From NCBI RefSeq assembly GCF_000506865.1, contig NZ_AYSV01000096.1:17-40673 (forward strand): 40,657 nt of DNA, in the 5' to 3' direction. The first letter of the stretch is position 1, and every line of letters begins with the position of its first letter. The position numbers and the translations under genes are program-made. A model generated the notes under the pieces. That model saw nothing but the letters and a program-made list of their open reading frames with translations, had not been told where the DNA came from and ran no database searches. The stretch is from Pelistega indica. GTDB taxonomy: Bacteria; Pseudomonadota; Gammaproteobacteria; Burkholderiales; Burkholderiaceae_B. Below, one piece after another: positions 7,607-16,056 of this stretch.

Positions 7607-8493
7607 TATTTTTCTTTCCCAAAAAGTCCAGCAGGACGAACTAATAAAACAAGTGCCATAATCATAAAGACCACAGTGCTTGATGCCTCAGGCCAAAATA
7701 CTTTCGTAAGTCCCTCAATCACGCCTAAAGCAAGACCAGTCACAATAGACCCCATAATTGAACCCATTCCCCCAATAACCACTACGGCAAAAACCACAAT
7801 AATAAGGTTAGACCCCATCAATGGAGAAACTTGCAACACCGGAGCGGCTAGAACGCCTGCAAATCCAGCTAATGCTACACCAAACCCATACGTCAAGGTA
7901 ATCATCAATGGGACATTAATACCAAATGCTTCTACTAGTTTGGCATTCTCAGTGCCCGCTCTAAGCTGTGATCCCAAGCGCGTTTTTTCGATCATAAACC
8001 ATGTGAATAGACATACTACTAATGAAGCCACCACTACCCAAGCACGATATTTGGGTAAAATCATAAAACCAAGATTTAAAGCTCCTTGGAGTGCTGTTGG
8101 TGTTGTATACGCTTGCCCTGATACACCATAGAAACTACGAAACAATCCCTCAAGAACTAATGTAATCCCAAACGTCAACAGTAAACCATAGACATGATCT
8201 AATTTATAAAGATGGCGTAATAAAAGACGCTCTAACACCATACCAAAGATGGCAACCACAATAGGAGCAAGAACTAGCATTATCCAATAATTGATCCCTA
8301 AATAATTGCTTCCCATCCAAGCAATATAGGCACCAAGCATAAATAAAGCACCATGAGCAAAATTAATGACGTTCAATAGTCCAAAAATAATCGCTAAACC
8401 TAAAGATAAAATAGCATAAAAAGAGCCATTTACTAGACCTAACAAAATTTGCCCAAGGAGAGCTGGTAATGGGATGTCAAACACAGTCATCAT
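7606..8493 (-). CDS. livH: Branched-chain amino acid-type ABC transporter permease LivH
   Basis: A 295-residue inner-membrane permease. The start QILLGLVNGSFYAILSLGLA and the following IFGLLNVINFAHGALFMLG are textbook LivH. The coupling loop RAGTENAKLVEAFGINV lies near residue 190 and VIGGMGSIMGSIVTG near residue 242. The tail VRPAGLFGKE is conserved. Two ATG codons in tandem make the start ambiguous by one residue. It follows the binding-protein gene after 64 bp and overlaps livM by one base, so translation of the two permeases is coupled. Confidence 0.93.
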   Translation of the reverse strand: MMTVFDIPLPALLGQILLGLVNGSFYAILSLGLAIIFGLLNVINFAHGALFMLGAYIAWMGSNYLGINYWIMLVLAPIVVAIFGMVLERLLLRHLYKLDHVYGLLLTFGITLVLEGLFRSFYGVSGQAYTTPTALQGALNLGFMILPKYRAWVVVASLVVCLFTWFMIEKTRLGSQLRAGTENAKLVEAFGINVPLMITLTYGFGVALAGFAGVLAAPVLQVSPLMGSNLIIVVFAVVVIGGMGSIMGSIVTGLALGVIEGLTKVFWPEASSTVVFMIMALVLLVRPAGLFGKEK

Positions 8494-8557
8494 AATTATT
8501 TAACACATTGAGGAGAACGAACTAAGCTCGCCCCCCGATTAAACGAGTAATTAAAGT

Positions 8558-9757
8558 TTAAAGCTTGCAAGTAGATTCACTCTCTGGACCATAAGCCTCT
8601 TCACCAGACACTTTGCGGATCACTTTATAATAATCCCAAGGACCTTTTGATTCAGCTGGCGTTTTCACCTGATATAAATACATATCATGCGCAAGCAAAC
8701 CATCTTTACGAACCGTCGTATTTTGAACGAAGAAGTCATTGAGCGGATTAGACTTAAACCATTTCATTACCGCTTCCCCATTGTCTGTACCCGTTTCCTT
8801 TACGGCTTTCAGATAGTTGGTAACAGCACTATAATCGCCTGCATGAATAAATGATGGTTTACGTTTAACTTTTTCCTCAAAACGTTTTGACCATTCACGC
8901 GAAGCATCATCTTGATCCCAATACCACGCACCTGTTAGATATAAACCTTGAGTAACTTCTAAGCCAAGAGAATGAACATCATTAATAAATACTAATAAAC
9001 CAGCCGGTTTCATGCCCGGTGTTACCCCGAATTCACGAGCAGCTTTAATAGAGTTAATAAAATCACCACCTGCATTAGCCAAGCCTAGGATTTGCGCCCC
9101 CGACGATTGTGCTTGAAGCATATAAGATGAGAAGTCGCTTGTACTCAATGGTACTTTCACAGCGCCTTTTACCGTACCACCTGATTTTTTGACTACAGCA
9201 ACGGTGTCTTTTTCTAGACTATGACCAAACGCATAATCAGCGGTAATAAAGAACCAATCTTTACCACCCTCTTTTACTACCGCCCCGCCAGTTACATTCG
9301 CCAGTGCCTTGGTACTATATCCATAGTGAATTGTGAAAGGAGTGCACGCTTCATTAGTTAATTGCGTTGAGCCTGCTCCTAATTGAATATAAGGAACTTT
9401 TTTCTCTGCTGCTAAACGAGCAACGGCAAGAGCTGCTGCCGAATTGGTTCCACCCACAATAATATCTACATGTTCTTGGTCAATCCACTCGCGAGCTTTA
9501 GCTGACGCTAAGTCTGCTTTGTTTTGATGGTCAAACGTTAATACTTCAATTTTCTTGCCATTTACTTCACCACCAGCATCAGCAATAGCCATTTTAATAG
9601 CTTCAGTGCCAGACGGACCATCAATATCAGAATAAACGCCTGACATATCGGTAATATGACCGATACGAATAACATCATTAGAAATAGTTTGTGCCATAGC
9701 ACTAGTCATGCTCATCGCAGCTAGGCTTGCTGTTAAACAGCTGAATTTGAACTTCAT
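8558..9757 (-). CDS. ABC transporter substrate-binding protein (type 1 periplasmic binding fold, LivK-like)
   Basis: A 399-residue precursor exported to the periplasm. Signal peptide: MKFKF, a hydrophobic core, and cleavage after TSAMA, leaving QTISNDVIRIGHITDMSG. GAGGTGA eight bases before the ATG at 9757 fixes this start over an in-frame GTG four codons upstream. The mature protein shows the type-1 binding fold (VDIIVGGTNSAAALAVARLA, then VPYIQLGAGSTQLTN). It is longer than true LivK (about 370), and this sub-family in Burkholderiales serves varied ligands, including aromatic acids and amides, so leucine is not assured. The only Cys pair (NEACTP and the STCKL end) may be a disulfide. It is central in the operon, between the ATPase and permease genes. 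Confidence 0.9.
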   Translation of the reverse strand: MKFKFSCLTASLAAMSMTSAMAQTISNDVIRIGHITDMSGVYSDIDGPSGTEAIKMAIADAGGEVNGKKIEVLTFDHQNKADLASAKAREWIDQEHVDIIVGGTNSAAALAVARLAAEKKVPYIQLGAGSTQLTNEACTPFTIHYGYSTKALANVTGGAVVKEGGKDWFFITADYAFGHSLEKDTVAVVKKSGGTVKGAVKVPLSTSDFSSYMLQAQSSGAQILGLANAGGDFINSIKAAREFGVTPGMKPAGLLVFINDVHSLGLEVTQGLYLTGAWYWDQDDASREWSKRFEEKVKRKPSFIHAGDYSAVTNYLKAVKETGTDNGEAVMKWFKSNPLNDFFVQNTTVRKDGLLAHDMYLYQVKTPAESKGPWDYYKVIRKVSGEEAYGPESESTCKL

Positions 9758-9793
9758 ACTATATGTCACCTCAGTTTCTAGACTAGTTTGTTT

Positions 9794-10510
9794 TTAAACA
9801 CCCAATAAGGTGTGTAATGTTTGTTCTTTGCTACTAAGTTGAGAGGCAGTAAAACACTCCACCACTTCGCCATGATCCATCACATAGAATTGATCTGCCA
9901 ATGGAGCAGCAAATTTAAAATTTTGCTCTACCATCACAATCGTGAATCCTTTATTTTTGAGCGTCATAATCATACGAGCCAACGCTTGTACAATAACGGG
10001 TGCTAATCCTTCGGAAATTTCATCCAACAGCAAAATATTAGCGCCAGTACGTAGAATTCTTGCCACGGCGAGCATCTGTTGTTCACCTCCAGATAAGCGA
10101 GTGCCTGGAGATAAGCGACGCTCTAAAAGATTAGGAAACATTTGATAAATTTCCTCTACAGACATCCCAATATCACGTTGCTTAGTTTTAAGATGTGGTG
10201 GTAATAATAAGTTTTCTTCTGTCGTCAGACTAGCAAAAATCCCTCTTTCTTCTGGACAATACCCTACACCTAAATGAGCGACCTTATAGGTAGGTAATCC
10301 TATGGATTCTGTACCATGAATTTTGATAGATCCTTTACGCTGTCCCGTCAAACCCATAATGGCACGTAATGTGGTAGTACGTCCAGCACCATTACGCCCT
10401 AATAGTGTGACTACCTGTCCTTTTGGCACTTGAATATTGACACCATGTAAAATATGTGACTCACCATACCATGCATGTAAATCCTTAATTTCTAACGATA
10501 GTGTACTCAT
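9794..10510 (-). CDS. livF: ABC transporter ATP-binding protein LivF
   Basis: A 238-residue cytosolic ATPase of the liv system. Signature motif LSGGEQQMLAVAR and Walker B ILLLDEISEGLAP are intact, and VMVEQN is the usual LivF switch region. The Walker A reads GRNGAGRTT, with Arg (residue 44, codon CGT) in place of the catalytic Lys. The codon change needs more than one base, so it is not a single sequencing slip. Some LivF proteins of this order may share it, and the partner LivG has a normal Lys. The start ATG shares one base with the livG stop (TAATG), implying coupled synthesis. Confidence 0.93.
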   Translation of the reverse strand: MSTLSLEIKDLHAWYGESHILHGVNIQVPKGQVVTLLGRNGAGRTTTLRAIMGLTGQRKGSIKIHGTESIGLPTYKVAHLGVGYCPEERGIFASLTTEENLLLPPHLKTKQRDIGMSVEEIYQMFPNLLERRLSPGTRLSGGEQQMLAVARILRTGANILLLDEISEGLAPVIVQALARMIMTLKNKGFTIVMVEQNFKFAAPLADQFYVMDHGEVVECFTASQLSSKEQTLHTLLGV

Positions 10511-11283
10511 TAATGCGCCCCCTCTAGAACACCCTCACTCGTCCCCATATATGCCTCCATCACAGCGGGATTTGTAGATACTTCTGCATAAGTGCCCTCT
10601 GCTAATACAGCACCACGTGCTAATACCGTAATGCAATCAGCAATCGAAGAAATCACATTCATATTGTGCTCTACCATAAGAATGGTACGACCAGTACTTA
10701 CTTTTTTAATTAATTGAGTTGTTCTCTCCACATCCTCCAAGCCCATTCCTTGCGTTGGTTCATCTAGCAACATCAACTCTGGCTCCATCGCAAGCGTTGT
10801 CGCTATTTCTAATGCTCTTTTGCGACCATAGGGTAAATCGGCTGTGATATGATTCTCAAACTCTAATAAATCAACCTCTGCCAATAATTCTCTACAACGA
10901 TTGTTTAATCTATTTAATGAACTATCACTTCGTAAAAAGTTATACGTATTAGTGTGTGTGCGTTGAAAACCAATACGCACATTTTCTAAGACTGTTAATT
11001 CGGGAAAAACAGCAGATATTTGAAATGAACGAATAATTCCTTTACGAGCAATCTGTGCTGGCTTAGTTTGGGTAATATTTTCGCCATTAAAATAAATCTT
11101 ACCAGACGTTGGCTTTAAAAACTTAGTCAATAGGTTAAAACACGTTGTCTTACCTGCCCCATTAGGACCAATTAAGGCATGAATATTGCCTCGTTGTACA
11201 TGCAAGTCAACATTATTAACAGCAATAAACCCTAGAAAGCTTTTAGTGAGCTGTTTGGTTTCTAGAATTAAGTCTTTCTCCAT
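10510..11283 (-). CDS. livG: ABC transporter ATP-binding protein LivG
   Basis: A 257-residue ATPase from the ATG at 11283, which has AGGA six bases upstream; an in-frame TTG eight codons earlier has no such site. Walker A is GPNGAGKTT. The LivG-specific insert follows (IIRSFQISAVFPELTVLENV). The C-loop is degenerate, PYGRKRALEIATTLA in place of LSGGQ, which is usual for LivG (typically LPYGxQRRLEIA). Walker B is LMLLDEPTQGMG and the switch His is in MVEHNM. It is the first gene of the liv operon and is divergent from the manganese exporter gene. Confidence 0.93.
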   Translation of the reverse strand: MEKDLILETKQLTKSFLGFIAVNNVDLHVQRGNIHALIGPNGAGKTTCFNLLTKFLKPTSGKIYFNGENITQTKPAQIARKGIIRSFQISAVFPELTVLENVRIGFQRTHTNTYNFLRSDSSLNRLNNRCRELLAEVDLLEFENHITADLPYGRKRALEIATTLAMEPELMLLDEPTQGMGLEDVERTTQLIKKVSTGRTILMVEHNMNVISSIADCITVLARGAVLAEGTYAEVSTNPAVMEAYMGTSEGVLEGAH

Positions 11284-11398
11284 ACAGATTCCTACATAGA
11301 TGGTCAATGGAACACATTCTTCAGTATTTTTTTATGTCTTTCCCTCATCATATTTGAATTTTCTGTTGGAAAATACTAGCAGTTACCATTAGATGAAT

Positions 11399-11427
11399 TT
11401 GACCTCCTAGGAATTTTTATTTACAAT
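11399..11427 (+). promoter_or_regulatory. Sigma-70 promoter for riboswitch-mneA transcript
   Basis: TTGACC (11399-11404), a 17-bp spacer, and TACAAT (11422-11427). Transcription would start near 11434, just before the riboswitch core. Confidence 0.7.
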
Positions 11428-11437
11428 ACGCTTACTC

Positions 11438-11545
11438 ATTGGGGAGTAGTCTCTTCTTTAAGAAGGTTTACGTCAACATACTTGGCAACACTTGCTATGG
11501 CGTAAACGATTAGTGATAGCTAATTTGACAAGACCTTTGATTGTA
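11438..11545 (+). promoter_or_regulatory. yybP-ykoY manganese riboswitch
   Basis: The 5' element TGGGGAGTAG (from 11439), the internal ACGTCAACATACTTGGCA block (11470s-11480s) and the closing GACAAGACCTTTG (11527-11539) are the conserved blocks of the yybP-ykoY Mn2+-sensing aptamer. The intervening GGTTTACGTC/GGCGTAAACG arms can form an internal stem. It lies about 75 bp upstream of a GDT1/MneA family exporter, the usual regulated gene. High Mn2+ is expected to switch the exporter on. Confidence 0.87.
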
Positions 11546-11556
11546 TTTCTCTTCCT

Positions 11557-11606
11557 GCCGGATACGAGAAGTATGGTCATTCGTCTTTTATTGATTAGTA
11601 TCCGGC
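11557..11606 (+). promoter_or_regulatory. Probable expression-platform hairpin of the manganese riboswitch
   Basis: gccggatac (11557-11565) pairs perfectly with gtatccggc (11598-11606). The right arm ends two bases before AAGGA (11609-11613), the ribosome site of the exporter gene. Without a T-run after it, control at the level of translation seems likelier than termination. Confidence 0.5.
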
Positions 11607-11619
11607 TTAAGGAATCATA

Positions 11620-12195
11620 ATGAACGCACTTCTCATCTCTACTGGTGTTGTTGCTCTCGCCGAAATGGGCGATAAGACTCAATTACTCGCTTTTTTACTA
11701 GCCGCTCGTTTCAAAAAACCTCTTCCTATTATCCTTGGTATTATCTGCGCCACTCTGCTCAATCACGCATTAGCTGGTGCACTAGGTGCTTGGGTAACCA
11801 CGCAAGTTAGCCCTGAAATATTACGTTGGGTATTAGGCATTTCGTTTATCGCTATGGCAATTTGGATCATGATTCCCGATAAACTTGATGATGAACAAGC
11901 AGATTACTCACAAAAATTTGGGGTCTTTGGGGTAACCTGTATTGCCTTTTTCCTCGCAGAAATGGGCGATAAAACACAAATTGCAACCGTTGCAATGGCC
12001 GCTCGTTTTGATCAACCAATTTTAGTGATTATAGGAACAACATTAGGCATGTTAATTGCCAATGTCCCCGCTGTATTCTTGGGTGAAAAATTCGCCCAAA
12101 AAATTCCAATGAAAGTTGTACACACCATTGCCGCTGCCATTTTCTTTCTTTTAGGTATTTTTACTCTATTTAAAGGCGACCAGCTTTTTAGCTAA
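11620..12195 (+). CDS. mneA: GDT1/TMEM165 (UPF0016) family manganese exporter
   Basis: A 191-residue inner-membrane protein with six predicted helices arranged as two homologous halves. Each half carries the family signature: AEMGDKTQLLAF near residue 14 and AEMGDKTQIATVAM near residue 109. The acidic and polar residues of these two motifs form the cation path in GDT1 proteins. Characterised bacterial members (MneA in Vibrio) export Mn2+. The riboswitch of the yybP-ykoY class ahead of it supports manganese as substrate. AAGGA lies six bases before the ATG. It is divergent from the liv operon and convergent with htpG. Confidence 0.92.
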   Translation: MNALLISTGVVALAEMGDKTQLLAFLLAARFKKPLPIILGIICATLLNHALAGALGAWVTTQVSPEILRWVLGISFIAMAIWIMIPDKLDDEQADYSQKFGVFGVTCIAFFLAEMGDKTQIATVAMAARFDQPILVIIGTTLGMLIANVPAVFLGEKFAQKIPMKVVHTIAAAIFFLLGIFTLFKGDQLFS

Positions 12196-12271
12196 TCGCT
12201 GGTGTAGTTATGATGGCAGACGTTTTTATACGATAGATTGATAAACAAGTACGGAAAAATTAAGTGTCATG

Positions 12272-12304
12272 AAAAAAGACATCACAGAGAAAATTTCTGT
12301 GATG
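12272..12304 (-). terminator. Rho-independent terminator of htpG
   Basis: On the minus strand catcacaga (12304-12296) pairs with tctgtgatg (12288-12280) and is followed by TCTTTTTTC. It lies 190 bp past the htpG stop. The 12305-12495 stretch between them shows no other feature. Confidence 0.75.
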
Positions 12305-12495
12305 CTCTGAATAACAGTAAAGCAATACTTATCGTGTAAAGCTCTTCCTAAAATGATAAGTCAATACACTTTTAGAGTCACTTTAAATACTGTACATCAA
12401 CATTAAATAGTTAAATAGAGTTGTCTTAGTACAGAGAAAAATAGTTTTAAATTTAACATAAATTTATTCATCTTTACCAAGAGCATTACCATTCA

Positions 12496-14385
12496 CTATA
12501 CACTTGCCAATAACCGATTTAGCTTCTGTACAAACTCAGCTGGGTTTTCTAATTGAGCACCTTCAACAAGCATCGCTTGATCTAATAAAACGTTTGCCCA
12601 ATCTGCAAAATCCGCCTCATTTACCTGCTTCATTTTTTCAATTAACGCATGATTAGGGTTAATTTCGAGTGTAGGTTTGATATCAGGGATTTCTTGACCA
12701 GCTGACTTTAACATACGCAATAGATGTGGACTTAACTCATGTTGCCCTACTACTACGCATGCTGGAGAATCAACCAAGCGGTTGGTTATCTCTACTGTTT
12801 TAACTCTATCTTTTAAGACTGTTTGCAAACGTTCTACCAAAGGTTTCACATTTTCTGCCACTTCTTCTTGATGTTTCTTTTCTTCCTCATCTTCAAAAGC
12901 TGCTAAATCTAATCCACCTTTAGAAATAGACACCAATGATTTACCTTCAAATGTTTTGAAGAAGTTCAACGCCCATTCATCAACACGATCAGATAATAGT
13001 AAGACTTCAATTCCTTTTTTACGGAAAATCTCTAAATGGGGGCTACTTTTTGCATTGGCAAAACTTTCAGCGACAATATAGTAAATCTTATCTTGTCCTT
13101 CTTTCATACGTGACACATAATCTGCTAATGACACGGTTTGTGTCGCTTGCTCATCATGTGTGGAAGCAAAGCGCAATAGCTTAGCAATTCGCTCCTGATT
13201 ACTTTGATCCTCTCCTAAACCCTCTTTGAGCACTTGTCCAAACTCCGCCCAAAAGCTTGCATAATCTGCTGGACGATTTTCTGCCAAATCTTCTAGCATA
13301 CTCAAAACACGTTTAGCAGATCCTTCTCGAATCGTTTTCACATCACGACTTTCTTGTAGAATTTCACGTGATACATTTAATGGCAAATCAGCAGAATCAA
13401 TAATACCCCGAACAAAACGCAGATAATTCGGTAATAATTGCTCCGCATCATCCATGATAAATACACGTTTTACGTAAAGTTTTACACCATGTTTGGCATC
13501 ACGATCGTATAAATCAAACGGTGCATTTTTGGGAATATAAAGTAACTGAGTATATTCACTACGCCCTTCTACACGATTATGCGTCCACGTTAACGGATCA
13601 TTAAAATCATGGCTGATGTGTTTATAAAACTCTTTGTACTGCTCTTCACTAATATCTGACTTATTGCGTGTCCATAGTGCATTTGCCTGATTAACTAACT
13701 CCCACTCATTACTTTTTTTCATTGTCTGAGCTTCTTGGTCATATTCTTCTTTTGGCATCTGTACAGGCAAAGAAATATGGTCTGAATAACGACGTAGAAT
13801 TTCTTTTAATTTCCAACCATTTAAAAACTCTTCACCGTCTTCATTCAAAAACAAGGTAATGCTTGTACCTCTACTCTCTTTGGTAACGGTATCAATCGTA
13901 TATTCACCTTGTCCCTCAGATACCCATTTCACCGCTTCATTCGCCGCTAATCCCGCTTTTCGAGTAAGTACTTGTACTTGTTTTGCCACAATAAAAGCAG
14001 AATAAAAACCCACCCCAAATTGTCCAATCAATTGGGCATCTTTCTGTTGATCTCCTGTTAATGAAGCAAAGAATTCTTTCGTCCCAGAACGTGCAATCGT
14101 TCCCAAATGAGCAATAACATCTTCGCGACTCATACCAATCCCATTATCCTCAATGGTAATGGTTTTATTTGCTTCATCATAAGAGACTCGAATACGAAGC
14201 TCAGTATCTTCGGCTAATAACTCTGGATATTGTAGTGATTCAAAACGCAATTTATCACATGCGTCCGAAGCATTTGAAATTAATTCACGTAAGAAAATTT
14301 CTTTATTTGAATAAAGAGAATGAATCATCAATTGAAGTAATTGTTTAACTTCTGTTTGAAAACCCATGGTTTGTGCAGTAGACAT
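12496..14385 (-). CDS. htpG: Chaperone protein HtpG (Hsp90)
   Basis: A 629-residue cytosolic, ATP-dependent homodimeric chaperone. The N-terminal GHKL ATPase domain shows [23 protein letters not shown] and [14 protein letters not shown], the ATP-binding and lid motifs. The middle domain has the catalytic-loop Arg region [11 protein letters not shown] and [13 protein letters not shown]. The C-terminal dimerisation domain is complete, and the length is normal. The ATG at 14385 with AGGAG about nine bases upstream is chosen over an in-frame TTG one codon before. It is monocistronic, with a sigma-32-like promoter about 40 bp upstream and its own terminator. Confidence 0.97.
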   Translation of the reverse strand: MSTAQTMGFQTEVKQLLQLMIHSLYSNKEIFLRELISNASDACDKLRFESLQYPELLAEDTELRIRVSYDEANKTITIEDNGIGMSREDVIAHLGTIARSGTKEFFASLTGDQQKDAQLIGQFGVGFYSAFIVAKQVQVLTRKAGLAANEAVKWVSEGQGEYTIDTVTKESRGTSITLFLNEDGEEFLNGWKLKEILRRYSDHISLPVQMPKEEYDQEAQTMKKSNEWELVNQANALWTRNKSDISEEQYKEFYKHISHDFNDPLTWTHNRVEGRSEYTQLLYIPKNAPFDLYDRDAKHGVKLYVKRVFIMDDAEQLLPNYLRFVRGIIDSADLPLNVSREILQESRDVKTIREGSAKRVLSMLEDLAENRPADYASFWAEFGQVLKEGLGEDQSNQERIAKLLRFASTHDEQATQTVSLADYVSRMKEGQDKIYYIVAESFANAKSSPHLEIFRKKGIEVLLLSDRVDEWALNFFKTFEGKSLVSISKGGLDLAAFEDEEEKKHQEEVAENVKPLVERLQTVLKDRVKTVEITNRLVDSPACVVVGQHELSPHLLRMLKSAGQEIPDIKPTLEINPNHALIEKMKQVNEADFADWANVLLDQAMLVEGAQLENPAEFVQKLNRLLASV

Positions 14386-14424
14386 CAATAATCTCCTGAA
14401 AATAAGCTAATAAATCTGCCTTTA

Positions 14425-14451
14425 ATTGAGGGCAATTTTTTTATTTTCAAG
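14425..14451 (-). promoter_or_regulatory. Sigma-32-type heat-shock promoter of htpG
   Basis: On the minus strand a perfect CTTGAAA (14451-14445), a 12-bp spacer and CCCTCAAT (14432-14425), close to the sigma-32 -10 consensus CCCCATNT. It gives a leader of about 35 nt and fits the heat-shock role of htpG. Confidence 0.6.
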
Positions 14452-14850
14452 AAAGACAAAAAGAGCATAAGCAAATAAAAATTCCGCCAACAAAATTAGA
14501 ACCATAAACTATGTAACTATCACAACAAATACTGTGGAATTATCATTAATTGTATTTATTTAAAGATGACATTCTTAGATATGATTTAACATCGTTTTTT
14601 ATGTCATTATTGACTGTTATGAAAGAAAATTTAAGGCTTGCTTAAATACAAAATACTTTTCCATTTTTCAGCGCATATTTAATTAATTTTTTTTATTAAA
14701 ACACCCTTAAAACACTAGCTATAGCTAAAGACCAACTAAATTATTATTTTCCATCTATTTTCATCATTTCTTCATCTAAAAGGACTATGATAAAAGCATC
14801 AGAATTAGCTATTTTAAGTGTTCCTTTCAACTGACTAGGAGGATAGTATT
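14452..14850. other. AT-rich divergent intergenic region, htpG/alcohol dehydrogenase
   Basis: About 400 bp of very AT-rich sequence without a credible ORF or RNA gene. The only clear element is the strong ribosome site AGGAGG (14838-14843), eight bases before the dehydrogenase ATG. A plus-strand promoter must lie here, but several weak -10-like hexamers prevent a choice. Confidence 0.5.
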
Positions 14851-15945
14851 ATGGCAATGATGAGAGCCGCAGCATTTATTGAACCAGGTAGAATTGAGCT
14901 TGTAGAAAAGCCTATTCCCGATGTTGGTCCAAACGATGCCTTAATTCGTATTACAACTACTACTATTTGTGGTACTGATGTGCATATTCTCAAAGGAGAA
15001 TACCCTGTCGCCAAAGGGCTGACTGTAGGTCATGAGCCTGTAGGTGTTATTGAAAAACTTGGTAGCAATGTAAAAGGTTATCATGAGGGTCAGCGTGTCA
15101 TTGCTGGTGCGATTTGTCCTAGTTTCACTTCTTACCCTTGCCAAGATGGTGTACCATCTCAAGACGGTGCTTATTTAACTGCTGATGGGACTTGTTCTTG
15201 CCATGGCTATAAGGCAACAGCAGGTTGGCGCTTTGGTAATATTATTGACGGGACTCAAGCTGACTATGTCCTCGTACCTGATGCACAAGCTAACCTAGAA
15301 CCTATTCCTGACGGACTTACTGACGAACAAGTATTGATGTGTCCTGATATTATGTCTACAGGCTTCAAAGGAGCAGAAAATGCTAATATTCGCTTAGGTG
15401 ATTTTGTGGTTGTTTTTGCACAAGGCCCTATCGGTTTATGTGCGACAGCAGGTGCCCGACTCTTAGGTGCTTCAACAGTGATTGCTGTAGATGGGATTAA
15501 TGAGCGTTTGACTATCTCTCAAAAAATGGGTGCCGATGTGACTCTAAACTTCCGTGAGGTTGATGTCGTTGAAGAGGTCATGAAAATCACTAAAGGTCGT
15601 GGCGCTGATTCTGCTATTGAGTGTTTAGGTACTCAAAAAACATTTGAGACGGCTTTGCGCGTATTAAAACCAGGCGGTACATTATCAAGTCTAGGTGTTT
15701 ACTCAGAAGACTTAGTTATCCCTGTGAGTGCATTTGCAGCTGGTTTAGGTGATCACAAAATTAATACAGCGCTTTGCCCTGGTGGTAAAGAACGTATGCG
15801 TCGCCTAATGAAAGTTATTCAAAGTGACCGCATAGATCTCAAAGCGCTCGTTACCCATGAATACAAGCTAGATGATATCGTTGCTGCTTATGATTTATTC
15901 GCTAATCAACGAGACGGTGTACTAAAAGTGGCGATTAAACCTTAA
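14851..15945 (+). CDS. Zinc-dependent alcohol dehydrogenase (MDR family), Cupriavidus Adh / clostridial secondary-ADH type
   Basis: A 364-residue NAD(P)-dependent dehydrogenase of primary or secondary alcohols. Catalytic zinc ligands are Cys40 (TICGTDVH), His61-Glu62 (VGHEPVG) and Asp166 (CPDIMSTGF), the Cys-His-Asp set of this sub-family. The Rossmann motif is VFAQGPIGLCATAGARLLGA. The lobe that normally has four closely spaced zinc cysteines instead has Cys89, 97, 115 and 117. Residues HGYKATAGWRFGN are typical of the multifunctional Adh of Cupriavidus. It is monocistronic, with AGGAGG before the ATG and a 12-bp-stem terminator after. Whether NAD or NADP is used cannot be told here. Confidence 0.92.
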   Translation: MAMMRAAAFIEPGRIELVEKPIPDVGPNDALIRITTTTICGTDVHILKGEYPVAKGLTVGHEPVGVIEKLGSNVKGYHEGQRVIAGAICPSFTSYPCQDGVPSQDGAYLTADGTCSCHGYKATAGWRFGNIIDGTQADYVLVPDAQANLEPIPDGLTDEQVLMCPDIMSTGFKGAENANIRLGDFVVVFAQGPIGLCATAGARLLGASTVIAVDGINERLTISQKMGADVTLNFREVDVVEEVMKITKGRGADSAIECLGTQKTFETALRVLKPGGTLSSLGVYSEDLVIPVSAFAAGLGDHKINTALCPGGKERMRRLMKVIQSDRIDLKALVTHEYKLDDIVAAYDLFANQRDGVLKVAIKP

Positions 15946-15987
15946 TCGTTTATTTAGTCAAAAAACAAAGCTCTATTAGGGAGCTGA

Positions 15988-16025
15988 CCCCATAAGTTAG
16001 ATAACAAACTTATGGGGTATATTTT
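15988..16025 (+). terminator. Terminator of the alcohol dehydrogenase gene
   Basis: A perfect 12-bp stem (15988-15999 with 16008-16019) with an 8-nt loop, followed by ATATTTT. It lies 43 bp after the stop and between convergent genes. Confidence 0.75.
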
Positions 16026-16056
16026 GAGACTAGCAATTTAGGTTGTAAACTATAAC

